DNA of 32,725 nucleotides. It comes from Zarconia navalis LEGE 11467. Its GTDB lineage: Bacteria > Cyanobacteriota > Cyanobacteriia > Cyanobacteriales > Geitlerinemataceae. The position numbers and the translations under genes were made by a program. This document shows, one piece after another, positions 16,117 through 24,436 of the stretch (positions are counted from its first letter, which is position 1; each line of letters begins with the position of its first letter). The notes under the pieces were generated by a model that had not been told where the DNA came from, made no database searches, and saw nothing but the letters and a program-made list of their open reading frames with translations. The stretch covers positions 1-32,725 of the forward strand of contig NZ_JADEXN010000002.1 in the NCBI RefSeq assembly GCF_015207075.1. The letters are read 5' to 3'.

Positions 16117-18504
16117 TTACTTCTCTGGGTTGCTGAAGCCATCGCGAAGATAGGCGGTAAAAGTCGACCCTCGATCGATCTCGCTTTCCACCGTAATCCG
16201 ACCGCCGAGCATCCGGCAGAAATTTTGACAAATTGCTAACCCCAAACCCATGCCGCCATATTGGCGAGCCAGTGATGTATCTGCTTGGGTAAAGGCTTCA
16301 AAAAGATAAGATTGCTGCTGGGGATTCATACCAATTCCGGTATCGGTTACCGAAAACACCAAAAATTCAGGGGTGTTGGTCTCGAGTTTCGGCTCCGAGG
16401 CTTCCGAACGCCAGACATTCAAAGTAATGGTTCCCGCTTTGGTGAATTTTGTGGCATTGTCGAGCAAATTCAACAAGATTTGCCTGACCTTGCGGGAGTC
16501 GGCTTGCATCGTTCCCAGATTCGCCGCGCAATTGACGGTGAGGGTATTTTGGTTTTGGGCGATCGTCGGTCTGAGGGTCGTCACCACTTCATCCACCAAT
16601 TGCGACACATCGAAGGTTTCGATAGACAGTTCCATGGTTCCGGCCTCGATTTTGGAGATGTCGAGAATATCTTCAATTAGGGCTAGTAGATGCCGACCGG
16701 CTCGATTAATCGTTTGCAAATCTCGCACTTCGTCTCCCCCCAAGACGGCAACCTCATCTTGAAGCAAGTCGCTATAGCCGATGATGGCATTTAGAGGTGT
16801 GCGCAATTCGTGACTCATATTCGCTAAAAACTGATTTTTGGCTCGGTTTGCAGCTTCTGCCACTTCTTTTGCAGCTTCTAATTCCCGACCCCGCACCTCC
16901 AGATTTTTAAGCAAGGTATTGACTTGCTGAGCCATCGTATTGAGAGCGGCAGAGAGAACGCCAATTTCATTGCCGGAGACGATCGGCGATCGGGCCGAAA
17001 AATCACCACTGGCTAACAATTGAGCTTTTTGACGCAGCAAACTCAATGCCTGAGTGATGCGAAAAACCACCACCAACGCGATCGGCATCATCAATAAGCT
17101 CGAGACTAATAACACCAGCAACCAAGATTGGGTACGATCGGCTGCATCGATGGCTTTTTTGGCTTCTTGCTTGGTCAGACTGCCTGGGGTGGGGTTAGAG
17201 GGTAAGGAACGTACCAAGAGCTTCATCGATCGTTCGAGCTGCTGGGAGGCACTCCATCCCACCCCCGTGGAGATCGTGGCAAGGCCGACCAGGGCAACAA
17301 ACAACCCCATCAAACTCCAGCGGACTTCTCCCAAAAACCCTTTTGGAGAGATCCCGACGGCCCAAGGATAGGTCTTAAGAAAGGGATCGGGGGTGATGGG
17401 ACGCTGCGATCGCCAAATTTCTTCAATTTGCCCGTCGGCTCTTACACGACCGATACGGGCGATTTTCCGGGTATGTCCGGTGGCTCGATCGAGCTTGGCT
17501 TTGCCCCCCGGCGTTCTCCATTCTAGATAACCCATCGCAGCTCTGACCCGATCTACATCAAAGCTTCCAGCTTTCTCAACCGCTTTTTTCCACAGGTATA
17601 CGTTGCTATATGCCGTCGCGATCGCATCTCCCACGACTCGCTCCGATCCGTATTTGGCTTGGTAAGCAGCAACAAATTGGCGGTTTTGCGGGGTATCTAC
17701 TGTCTGAAAATAGCTACTGGCGATGAGGTGACCCGCTAGATATTCGGCTCCGATGTGTCTGATTTCTTCTTCGGTGAGTCGAAAGGACATCACTGACGCG
17801 AAACCCGCACTCTGCGAAGCGATCGATAAATGGTGAAAAAAGGCAAAATTGCTGGCTCCGGCGAGGGCATTCAAAATCACATCGGGTTGAGTGGCTTTAA
17901 TGTGGGCGATCGTCGCCTCTAGATCCGTCGAACCGAGTGGAACGTAGATCTGACCAACCCACTCGACCCCTCGTGCTGCAAGCTGGGCTTGAATAATGCG
18001 ATTGATGCTGCGGGCAAAAATTCCTTCCGCTCCGATGGCAAAAAACTTCCGCTTGCCGCCATCGAGCAGATATTCGATCGCCGGAACGATGTATTGGTTG
18101 GGAGCGGCTCCAGTGTAGATAATATTCTTAGAGCGCTCGAAACCTTCATAGGCGACGGGGTAAAATAGTAGGGCATTAGCTCGCTCGAATTGGGGCAGTA
18201 CTGCTTTGCGGCTAGAACTTGTCGAGCAGCCAAAAACCACTCTCACTTGCTCTTCTTGTAAAAGTTTCCGGGCAAGGCGAGCAAAGATTTGCATATCGCT
18301 CGCCCCATCTTCGATCGTCGGTTGCAAGGGACGACCGAGTACGCCCCCTGCCGAATTGATTTGGTCGATCGCCAATTGCGTTCCATCTTTGAGAGCCGCT
18401 TCACCCAGAGCCATCGTGCCGCTCAAGGAGTGTAAAATACCTACTTTAACTGGAGAATTCGCGAGATCGACATCAGGGAAAGATGGTCTGTGGCTTGAGG
18501 ACAT
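16117..18504 (-). CDS. Sensor histidine kinase with N-terminal UrtA/FmdD-like ligand-binding domain
   Basis: A 795-residue signalling protein. Residues about 17-385 form a type I periplasmic-binding fold of the urea/short-amide class: KVGILHSLSGTMALGE, VRVVFGCSTSSSRKAVLPQF, ALLFYPVAYEGFERSKN and IYTGAAPNQY match the core of UrtA and FmdD. Then come helix 1 (about 397-418), a ~45-residue linker, helix 2 (about 461-482), HAMP, a coiled-coil link, HisKA with H565 (MSHELRTPLNAI), and HATPase_c with the N-box N683 (LLDNATKF), DTGIGM (721) and GGMGLGLA. There is no receiver domain and no response regulator next door. No signal peptide or first helix precedes the binding domain, from either the ATG (18504) or the TTG (18579), so both ends should be cytosolic. 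The ligand is inferred to be urea or an amide. Confidence 0.88.
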   Translation of the reverse strand: MSSSHRPSFPDVDLANSPVKVGILHSLSGTMALGEAALKDGTQLAIDQINSAGGVLGRPLQPTIEDGASDMQIFARLARKLLQEEQVRVVFGCSTSSSRKAVLPQFERANALLFYPVAYEGFERSKNIIYTGAAPNQYIVPAIEYLLDGGKRKFFAIGAEGIFARSINRIIQAQLAARGVEWVGQIYVPLGSTDLEATIAHIKATQPDVILNALAGASNFAFFHHLSIASQSAGFASVMSFRLTEEEIRHIGAEYLAGHLIASSYFQTVDTPQNRQFVAAYQAKYGSERVVGDAIATAYSNVYLWKKAVEKAGSFDVDRVRAAMGYLEWRTPGGKAKLDRATGHTRKIARIGRVRADGQIEEIWRSQRPITPDPFLKTYPWAVGISPKGFLGEVRWSLMGLFVALVGLATISTGVGWSASQQLERSMKLLVRSLPSNPTPGSLTKQEAKKAIDAADRTQSWLLVLLVSSLLMMPIALVVVFRITQALSLLRQKAQLLASGDFSARSPIVSGNEIGVLSAALNTMAQQVNTLLKNLEVRGRELEAAKEVAEAANRAKNQFLANMSHELRTPLNAIIGYSDLLQDEVAVLGGDEVRDLQTINRAGRHLLALIEDILDISKIEAGTMELSIETFDVSQLVDEVVTTLRPTIAQNQNTLTVNCAANLGTMQADSRKVRQILLNLLDNATKFTKAGTITLNVWRSEASEPKLETNTPEFLVFSVTDTGIGMNPQQQSYLFEAFTQADTSLARQYGGMGLGLAICQNFCRMLGGRITVESEIDRGSTFTAYLRDGFSNPEK

Positions 18505-18694
18505 AAGCGGTTGAAGATCGGATTTGGGATTTTGTGCTTTGACGATTCGCTCTTTTATTTTGGCTCGACTTAACTGCAAGGATTTGAAGGTTCTACCCTA
18601 ACTTGAGTATTTGTGGGTTTCCCCTAATGAGTGGGAAAATGTTTTTCTCTACTCTACCCTGGTAGTCTGAGAATATTTAGTAATCTTCCCCGCT

Positions 18695-19042
18695 ATGGAT
18701 TCTAAAACAGCCTACAATTTTTTAATCGACCAAGGTACGGCACTTGTCACCCAACGCAACCCAGATTCGTTTCTGATGCTGCTCGATCGAGGAAAGTCTC
18801 CCCTTCCCGGACAAATGACCTCAATTTTGCTGGCTCTTAGAACTCTCTACGAATCGGTAAAAAACACCGACCAACTCGATCGAAGAATTGTCCGCGCCTT
18901 ACATTTGTTGACCTTTGAGAGCCACAAACTATTAGAAACCGGACGAAAAAATGGTGTTTTGTGGTCGCCTCTGCTGGTTGCCGACGTTAATCGTCTCGAA
19001 AGGGCTGTCGATAGTATCTTTGCTGGAGAATGGGTCGAGTAG
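18695..19042 (+). CDS. Conserved-looking hypothetical protein (115 aa)
   Basis: A soluble, helical 115-residue protein (MDSKTAYNFLIDQGTALVTQ at the start; GQMTSILLALRTLYESVKNT in the middle). I recognise it as the kind of small protein widespread in cyanobacteria, but cannot name a function. It has no Cys, signal peptide or membrane segment. The ATG at 18695 lies 190 bp from the kinase start on the other strand, so the two share a divergent control region. The next gene follows after 77 bp on the same strand and may be co-transcribed. Confidence 0.75.
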   Translation: MDSKTAYNFLIDQGTALVTQRNPDSFLMLLDRGKSPLPGQMTSILLALRTLYESVKNTDQLDRRIVRALHLLTFESHKLLETGRKNGVLWSPLLVADVNRLERAVDSIFAGEWVE

Positions 19043-19119
19043 GGTGACCGACACTCGTATAGAGGGTCTCTCCCCAGTTAAGATAGAAATATTTCCACCG
19101 ATTTCCTGCGGAGGCTGCT

Positions 19120-19509
19120 GTGAACTCAAACGGCTCCAAAGTTCTTCAATACGCTCTTGCGAGTCTTAGTACCTGGCTAATGCCGATCGCGATCGTTTCT
19201 TTGTTGTTCGCGATCGGTCTGGGCTGGCTGGTTAAGTCATTTTTGATCGTCCTTGGGTTGCTTGTATTAACACCATTTATTTTGGCTCTGGGGCTACAGT
19301 GGTGGATCGGTCGCAATCTCGTCCAAGATCGCTGTCCCGTCTGCGAGCACCCACTAGCGGGATTGGCCAATACTCCCCTTCAATGCCCGAGTTGCGGAGA
19401 AGCCCTGCAAGTCAAAAATGGTGGTTTCGAGCGATCGACCCCGCCGGGAACTATTGATGTAGATGCGGTGGACGTTTCGGTCATCCCCTTGAAAGAGTCT
19501 CAAGATTAA
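19120..19509 (+). CDS. Small membrane protein with zinc-ribbon
   Basis: A 129-residue protein with two hydrophobic helices (about 16-37 and 39-62), followed by a zinc-ribbon: C72-P-V-C75 and C89-P-S-C92. An acidic tail follows (DVDAVDVSVIPLKESQD). The ribbon should lie in the cytosol. The function is unknown. The start is GTG at 19120, supported by GGAGG about 6 nt upstream; no ATG fits. It follows the 115-residue gene and could form a two-gene unit with it. Confidence 0.8.
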   Translation: MNSNGSKVLQYALASLSTWLMPIAIVSLLFAIGLGWLVKSFLIVLGLLVLTPFILALGLQWWIGRNLVQDRCPVCEHPLAGLANTPLQCPSCGEALQVKNGGFERSTPPGTIDVDAVDVSVIPLKESQD

Positions 19510-19588
19510 AGTGCGTCCATCGAGCTAGATACGGTATCTAAAGACCCATTTTTGTTTTTGATTTTTCTCACTGTACCGAATTCTCAGT

Positions 19589-19711
19589 TATAGCAGTCGC
19601 CATATCGGTTAGGACACAAGTGACTGTAGGCAACGGAGGCTTCGGGGGAAAGACTTTCCTAAGATGACACAATTGTTCTAATTGTCCTAACTGACGCGTG
19701 CAGTTGCTATA
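19589..19711. mobile_element. MITE-like element with imperfect terminal inverted repeats
   Basis: A 123-bp segment begins tatagcagtcgcc and ends with the complement, gcagttgctata. The related inner sequence GGTTAGGACA (19608-19617) matches TGTCCTAACT near the right end. The terminal repeats are about 28 bp, with a few mismatches. Each end starts at a TA, the target of IS630/Tc1-mariner type transposases. No coding capacity is present. I infer a non-autonomous element moved by a transposase elsewhere in the genome. Confidence 0.6.
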
Positions 19712-19782
19712 GATCCGGAGCCGGGTAATTGACTGTAAGCGCGCAAATTCTACGAGTGAGTCTCTTGCTCCCCCAGTAACGC

Positions 19783-19799
19783 CTGCTTCCCCAGCTCTT
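19783..19799 (+). repeat. 17-bp direct repeat, copy 1
   Basis: ctgcttccccagctctt here is identical to 31071-31087. A shared tcttgctc lies just upstream in both places (19763 and 31060). It is pyrimidine-rich intergenic sequence, probably a dispersed motif. Confidence 0.45.
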
Positions 19800-19834
19800 C
19801 ATCCTGAATTATAGTCACTCAACCAGATTTGATA

Positions 19835-20842
19835 TTATTTGGCGTATTTGGCGCTCTCTTGCCGTTCGGCAATAACGCGAACGCAATCGTACTTCTGTTC
19901 CTCCCTTGCAAAAATCGTCCGCAGCAACAATAACCAAGCTTTCTGACTGGAGTTAATCGAAGGAAGATCGTCTCGACAAGAACCTAGGGAATTTAGGCTC
20001 TCCCAAATCTGCCGTTCCGTATGGATATAAGGAGGACTAAATTGGCGGCAATAGCCCCTAAACTCACTAGCTTTAACCTGAAGGCCGACTTGTTCGCAAA
20101 TTGCGGACAGGCTGGGTTGAGTAAAAAAATGTAAATGTTCTGGGACTCGCAGACAAAACCAAGTTACGCCAGACCAACCTAAACCGACCGCTGCATTATT
20201 CGGGGTTTCGAGTACTAATTTGCCGTTTGGTTTTAATAAATCCATCACATTCTCGAGTGCGAGCAGGGGGTTTAGGGTGTGTTCGAGTACGTGAGCCATA
20301 ATCACGACGTCGTAACGTTTCGATTGGACTTGTGCTGGCATTGACTCTGCCGTACCGGGAAATACTTGAAGACCTCTGTTTTGCATAGCTAAGCGACGTG
20401 CTTCGGCATCGGGTTCGACACCGATGACAGTATGACCTGCCGCCTGAAGCTGTCCGAGCAATTTGCCATTACCACACCCCACCTCACACACCTCTTGAGA
20501 GGTGGAGCCGAAATGCCGAGCGAACCAGTCTGCAGTCAAGTCAGACCCTCGATCCAAACGCCAAGCGATATGAAGGCACAATCGCTCGAGGAATGACCTT
20601 TCGTCTAACTCCCTCGAGGCGGTCGTATGAGTATAGTACCCTTCGTAATCGTAGAGATGGGCAATCTCCGAAGCACTCGGTCTGGGGTACAAACATCCGT
20701 ACTGAGATTCTTCGCACCAATACAATTGGAAAGGGTTATCTGTAGCTCGTAACCAATCTCCTGGAACGAGAAGCCAAGGCTTCATTTGTACTCCAGATAT
20801 CGGACAAATGGGATGAGCGCTGGTATCGATTTGCGTTTTCAT
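19835..20842 (-). CDS. Class I SAM-dependent methyltransferase
   Basis: A 335-residue soluble enzyme. The N-terminal ~60 residues hold Cys13, Cys43 and Cys50 and the phrase YGCLYPRPS, like the degenerate zinc-binding head of the C-methyltransferase-like family that modifies sugars or other small molecules. The Rossmann domain starts at about 115, with SAM motif I VCEVGCGNG (118-126), the acidic end of strand 2 in VIGVEPD, DVVIMAHVLEHTLNP (motif II with the HVLEH seen in UbiE/Methyltransf_23 members) and GKLVLETPNN. The substrate is unknown. The ATG at 20842 is firm: GGAGG lies about 7 nt upstream. No sugar-biosynthesis genes are adjacent. Confidence 0.9.
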   Translation of the reverse strand: MKTQIDTSAHPICPISGVQMKPWLLVPGDWLRATDNPFQLYWCEESQYGCLYPRPSASEIAHLYDYEGYYTHTTASRELDERSFLERLCLHIAWRLDRGSDLTADWFARHFGSTSQEVCEVGCGNGKLLGQLQAAGHTVIGVEPDAEARRLAMQNRGLQVFPGTAESMPAQVQSKRYDVVIMAHVLEHTLNPLLALENVMDLLKPNGKLVLETPNNAAVGLGWSGVTWFCLRVPEHLHFFTQPSLSAICEQVGLQVKASEFRGYCRQFSPPYIHTERQIWESLNSLGSCRDDLPSINSSQKAWLLLLRTIFAREEQKYDCVRVIAERQESAKYAK

Positions 20843-21575
20843 AACTCTACCTCCAAGGGAACTGTTTTATTGATGCGATAGACAACACTTCCCGATCGAG
20901 TTAAAAATCGTTGGACGGTCAGATACATCCGGTCAAGTCAAAATTTATTGACGATCGCTTCATTAATGCAATATCGACACGATATAGCCTGAATTTTAGA
21001 TAAGCGTCAAATTCCGATCGTCCAAATCTGTATCACCAAGTTTTTGTCGATTTCTCAGTTACGGCAACATCAGAATTTTAGCGAATCAAAATCAGGCGAT
21101 CGCAATCTGGCTTACATGCGTTATCGAGCGGGGTACTAGCACTATACCTGGGTTTCGTTTTAGCTCGGTTGTTTTGACCCCCGTGCATTCTCTCATACAA
21201 AAATTGTTGCGATAACGTAACAATTGAATGACGCATCGATGTAAGCGACCAGAATTTCGAGACTTTTCCCACATGACAAGTGTTTGTTAGAGTCGCTCGA
21301 CTTTAACAATTTTGTAATAATACTAAGTACTTTTGTTAACGTCGAGCGAACTTGCCATCGATCGGCAACTGGAAATTTGAGGGAGATTTAGACCGATTAG
21401 ATATTTTGTAGGAATGAAAAATCAAATCAATACTCGTGCCCGAATAATCAATTTCCGCTCCCGTTACCCGTTCCGAAGTTTCTTCTTTTTCGAGATGGAT
21501 TTATTTTATTAATATTTCGATATTGCTTGAGGACTGTTCGTATAGAATTCCGTAGTATGAAACAACATAAAATAA
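20843..21575. other. Gene-free stretch with a long inverted repeat
   Basis: About 730 bp, AT-rich, between the methyltransferase start and the end of the PEP-CTERM gene. Short minus-strand frames (around 21078-21274 and 21448-21636) lack ribosome sites and protein-like composition. The one clear structure is the inverted repeat at 21293-21349. Confidence 0.5.
21293..21349. repeat. 17-bp inverted repeat (16/17), 23-nt loop
   Basis: TCGCTCGACTTTAACAA (21293-21309) pairs with TTGTTAACGTCGAGCGA (21333-21349) with a single mismatch. No T-run follows, and it lies over 200 bp from either flanking gene. It may be a dispersed repeat or a small RNA hairpin. Confidence 0.55.
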
Positions 21576-22466
21576 CTATAAATTCCGTTGCTTGTATAAG
21601 TAAGCGATCGCTCCCAATGATAAATATCCCAACCACAAGTTCGGTTCGGGAACTGCTGTAACTGGAGTCGGACGAGTTCCTAGTGTTCTCCCCTGGATGA
21701 AGACTGCAGAATCAAACTGATTATCGCCGATATCGGTAATTTGAATAGTGAGGGTATTGCGTTCGTTTTTGTTTAAAATTCCTTCAAATCCCAGTGTTTG
21801 CGTATACCCATCTAGTTTTGTTTGGGTTTGAGAACCAACGGGATTATTAATATAGTCCGAATGAAAAGACATCACATCTTCTGAATTGGGAATAAGATTG
21901 TTGATACTGACAGCTTGTCCGTCACTGAGCTTTGCCAGGTTTTGACCGTTGAGTAATAGCTCGAATGAATCGTTAAACTTTTTGCCTCCAAATTCAACAA
22001 ACTCTTCAGACCCAAAGATATAGTTAAAGAAAACTTTTTCAATCTTATCGTCGACATCAAAAGAGATATTAACCGTTGTAGACTCGCATGAAAATGTTTC
22101 TGAAATAGGCACACAAGTACCGTTGAAATTCGTACTTAGATCTCTGAGGGGTATTCCCTCAGAATCAAGCTGCGTTCCGTCTAAAGTATTGACTCCTGGC
22201 AAATCTTCTACTTTTCCAGTACTCAATACTACACCTGAATCTAATCCAAAGGGATCGTCTTGAAAAAGACCGAAAGCCATCGGATTACCAGAAGCTGAAA
22301 TCTCAAAATTGTTTAATCCCATAGTGTCCCCCAAAATAGCATCGAGAAAATCGCTGCTATTGGGACTTGAAGTAATATTAAAGGCTAATACTGCCTTAGT
22401 ATTCATAATTAGAATACTGACAGCAATAGGAGTTAGAGCTAAAGGGAAAAATTTATGTTTTTTCAT
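21576..22466 (-). CDS. Choice-of-anchor L domain, PEP-CTERM protein
   Basis: A 296-residue exported protein. It has a signal peptide (about 1-29, cleavage after VLA), then a choice-of-anchor L domain: DSGVVLSTGKVEDLPG near the front, ISFDVDDKIEKVFFNYIFGS, EEFVEFGGKKFNDSFELLLN and FDSAVFIQ near the end, typical of adhesin-like surface proteins. The C-terminus has VPEP, a hydrophobic helix (NLWLGYLSLGAIAYL) and the basic tail YKQRNL, the exosortase sorting signal. A Cys pair (CVPISETFSC) may form a disulfide. It is the second PEP-CTERM protein here and is not a paralogue of the first. The ATG at 22466 is the only good start; no strong ribosome site. Confidence 0.88.
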   Translation of the reverse strand: MKKHKFFPLALTPIAVSILIMNTKAVLAFNITSSPNSSDFLDAILGDTMGLNNFEISASGNPMAFGLFQDDPFGLDSGVVLSTGKVEDLPGVNTLDGTQLDSEGIPLRDLSTNFNGTCVPISETFSCESTTVNISFDVDDKIEKVFFNYIFGSEEFVEFGGKKFNDSFELLLNGQNLAKLSDGQAVSINNLIPNSEDVMSFHSDYINNPVGSQTQTKLDGYTQTLGFEGILNKNERNTLTIQITDIGDNQFDSAVFIQGRTLGTRPTPVTAVPEPNLWLGYLSLGAIAYLYKQRNL

Positions 22467-23122
22467 AGCGATAGATTAGACTCATTCTTTGAAAAAATAA
22501 AATAGATATTTTTTAAATATATCAAAATTTAAAATAATAGTCTTTATTGCTTTAAGTTTATTGATAATAGAAAGCAGTGTTTATTCTGGAAAATTGATGA
22601 ATTAATTTATTTTTCGTTGTGATATAGCAATTCTCGAATTTGTGAGGTGCACCCAAATTATATTCCCTATTCCCCATCTTCTCAACCCAGAAACTTTGTA
22701 CCTCATGAGTGTGAGAACCGCTATATATTTTTTTGAAATATCGAGCGTCATAAGAGAAATGTGCAAGCCAATTAATTTATTTTTATGTCTTGAGTCAATT
22801 TGTTTTTTGCTTTTTATAAAAACAGCCATTCAAAAATCATTTTTTTAAACAACTATCCGCGAAAAAACAGCGAGATCGAATTCGTCAACTTGCCCTCTGT
22901 CTTTCATTATAATTTATAGATCGAAACTGATTGACTGACCCGTCCAAGCATTGTAGGTTGGATTGAGTCCTCGATGCCCAACAACCGCACCAGGTTTTAA
23001 TATTTCCAGTCGATCGATAATTTAGACAATGAAAAGATCGATAAGCAGAGGTGTGGGTATCGACTCGGCTCGGGTCAATCGCATTGTGTAACGGTTTCAA
23101 TCAAATATCGAGGAAGTTTGCC
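22467..23122. other. AT-rich gene-free stretch
   Basis: About 655 bp between divergent genes. It is strongly AT-rich in the first half and contains the MITE-like element at 22623-22725. Short frames on both strands here have no ribosome sites. The right part must hold the promoter of the aminopeptidase gene. Confidence 0.5.
22623..22725. mobile_element. Second MITE-like element, different terminal repeats
   Basis: A 103-bp segment with 29-bp terminal inverted repeats that match at 22 positions. The left end starts tatagcaattctc and the right end, read on the other strand, starts tatagcggttctc; both continue to tgaggt(g/a)ca. TA dinucleotides flank both ends, as expected for IS630/mariner-type insertion. 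No coding capacity is present. The outer tatagc is shared with the element at 19589, but the rest differs, so it is a related or parallel family. Confidence 0.6.
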
Positions 23123-24436
23123 ATGCAATCGGAGTATCGCCAGCGACGACAACAAGTCATGACCAAAATTGGCAGCGGCACGGCAATTTTTCGCAGTGCC
23201 CCGATGGCGGTAATGCACAATGATGTTGAGTATGGGTTTCGCCAGGATAGCAGTTTTTTCTATCTCACGGGATTTAACGAACCCAATGCCGTAGCGGTAC
23301 TCGCCCCCCATCACGACGAGCACCAGTTTATCTTATTCGTACAACCCAAAGATATCGAACGAGAAACCTGGACGGGGGTTCGGGCCGGAGTGGAGATCGC
23401 CAAAGAAAAATATGGGGCAGATGTTGCTTATCCCATTGAAGAACTCAATGAAAAATTGCCCCAGTATTTAGAGAATGCCGATCGCATCTACTACCATTTT
23501 GGAAGAGATCGCAGCTTCGATGGGAAAATTCTCCAACACTGGCAGCGTCAAGTGCGAATGGTTCCCCGTCGTGGAACCGGTCCGACGGCGATCGAAGATT
23601 CCGGCATCCTCATTAATCCCATGCGGTTGGTGAAAACCCCAGCGGAGTTGACCCGAATGCGCCGTGCTGCGCAGATCGCCGTTGTTGCTCACAATCGAGC
23701 GCGAGAATTTGCCCGGCCCGGTCGTTACGAATACGAAGTGCAAGCCGAAATTGAGTATATCTTTGCCGCCCAAGGGGGAAGTCCGGCTTATCCTTCGATT
23801 GTTGCTTCTGGTGAAAATGCTTGTATTTTGCACTACATCGAGAACGATCGACAAATGGAGGATGGAGAGTTACTCCTAATCGACGCTGGATGCTGTTACC
23901 AATATTACAACTCCGATATTACCCGGACGTTCCCCGTGGGCGGGAAGTTTACCCCCCAGCAAAAGATAATTTACGAAATCGTTCTCGAAGCGCAGAAACA
24001 AGCCCTCGCGCGCATTCAACCCGGATTACCCTATAACGAACACCACGACGTAGCCGTGCGGGTTATCGTCGAAGGATTAATGGAGTTGGGACTGCTTGCT
24101 GGGGACATCGAAGAGATTATTAAAGAAGAAAAATACAAGCCCTTTTATATGCACAAAACCGGACATTGGCTGGGCCTCGACGTACATGATGTAGGGGCTT
24201 ACAAACATGGGAAAGAGGCGTGGCAAACCCTACAACCCGGTCAAATTCTGACAGTGGAACCGGGAATTTACATTTCCGGCAACATTAAGGTTGCCGAAGA
24301 ACAGCCCGAAGTCGATCCGCAATGGTACGGAATTGGCATTCGTATCGAGGATGATGTTTTGGTGACACAAACCGGACAAGAAATTATTACGGCGGGAGTG
24401 CCGAAGTCCGTAGAAGAGATGGAGGACCGATCGTAA
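23123..24436 (+). CDS. pepP: Xaa-Pro aminopeptidase (aminopeptidase P, M24B)
   Basis: Aminopeptidase P removes an N-terminal residue that precedes proline, using a di-metal centre (usually Mn) in the cytosol. The 437 residues have the AMP_N domain (about 1-135, with VEYGFRQDSSFFYLTGFNEP) and a pita-bread catalytic domain. All five metal ligands are visible: D254 and D265 (LLIDAGCCYQYYNSDITRTF), H348 (HKTGHWLGLDVHDVG), E379 (LTVEPGIYI) and E409 (GIRIEDD). I chose the ATG at 23123, which has GAGG 9 nt upstream and starts at the conserved MQSEYRQRRQ; an upstream GTG/ATG-type start at 23051 adds 24 unlikely residues. It is a single gene with long gaps on both sides. Confidence 0.95.
   Translation: MQSEYRQRRQQVMTKIGSGTAIFRSAPMAVMHNDVEYGFRQDSSFFYLTGFNEPNAVAVLAPHHDEHQFILFVQPKDIERETWTGVRAGVEIAKEKYGADVAYPIEELNEKLPQYLENADRIYYHFGRDRSFDGKILQHWQRQVRMVPRRGTGPTAIEDSGILINPMRLVKTPAELTRMRRAAQIAVVAHNRAREFARPGRYEYEVQAEIEYIFAAQGGSPAYPSIVASGENACILHYIENDRQMEDGELLLIDAGCCYQYYNSDITRTFPVGGKFTPQQKIIYEIVLEAQKQALARIQPGLPYNEHHDVAVRVIVEGLMELGLLAGDIEEIIKEEKYKPFYMHKTGHWLGLDVHDVGAYKHGKEAWQTLQPGQILTVEPGIYISGNIKVAEEQPEVDPQWYGIGIRIEDDVLVTQTGQEIITAGVPKSVEEMEDRS

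Noticed and set aside
21078-21274. Two overlapping minus-strand frames of 60-64 codons
   Set aside because: No ribosome site, and the two frames compete; composition is not protein-like.
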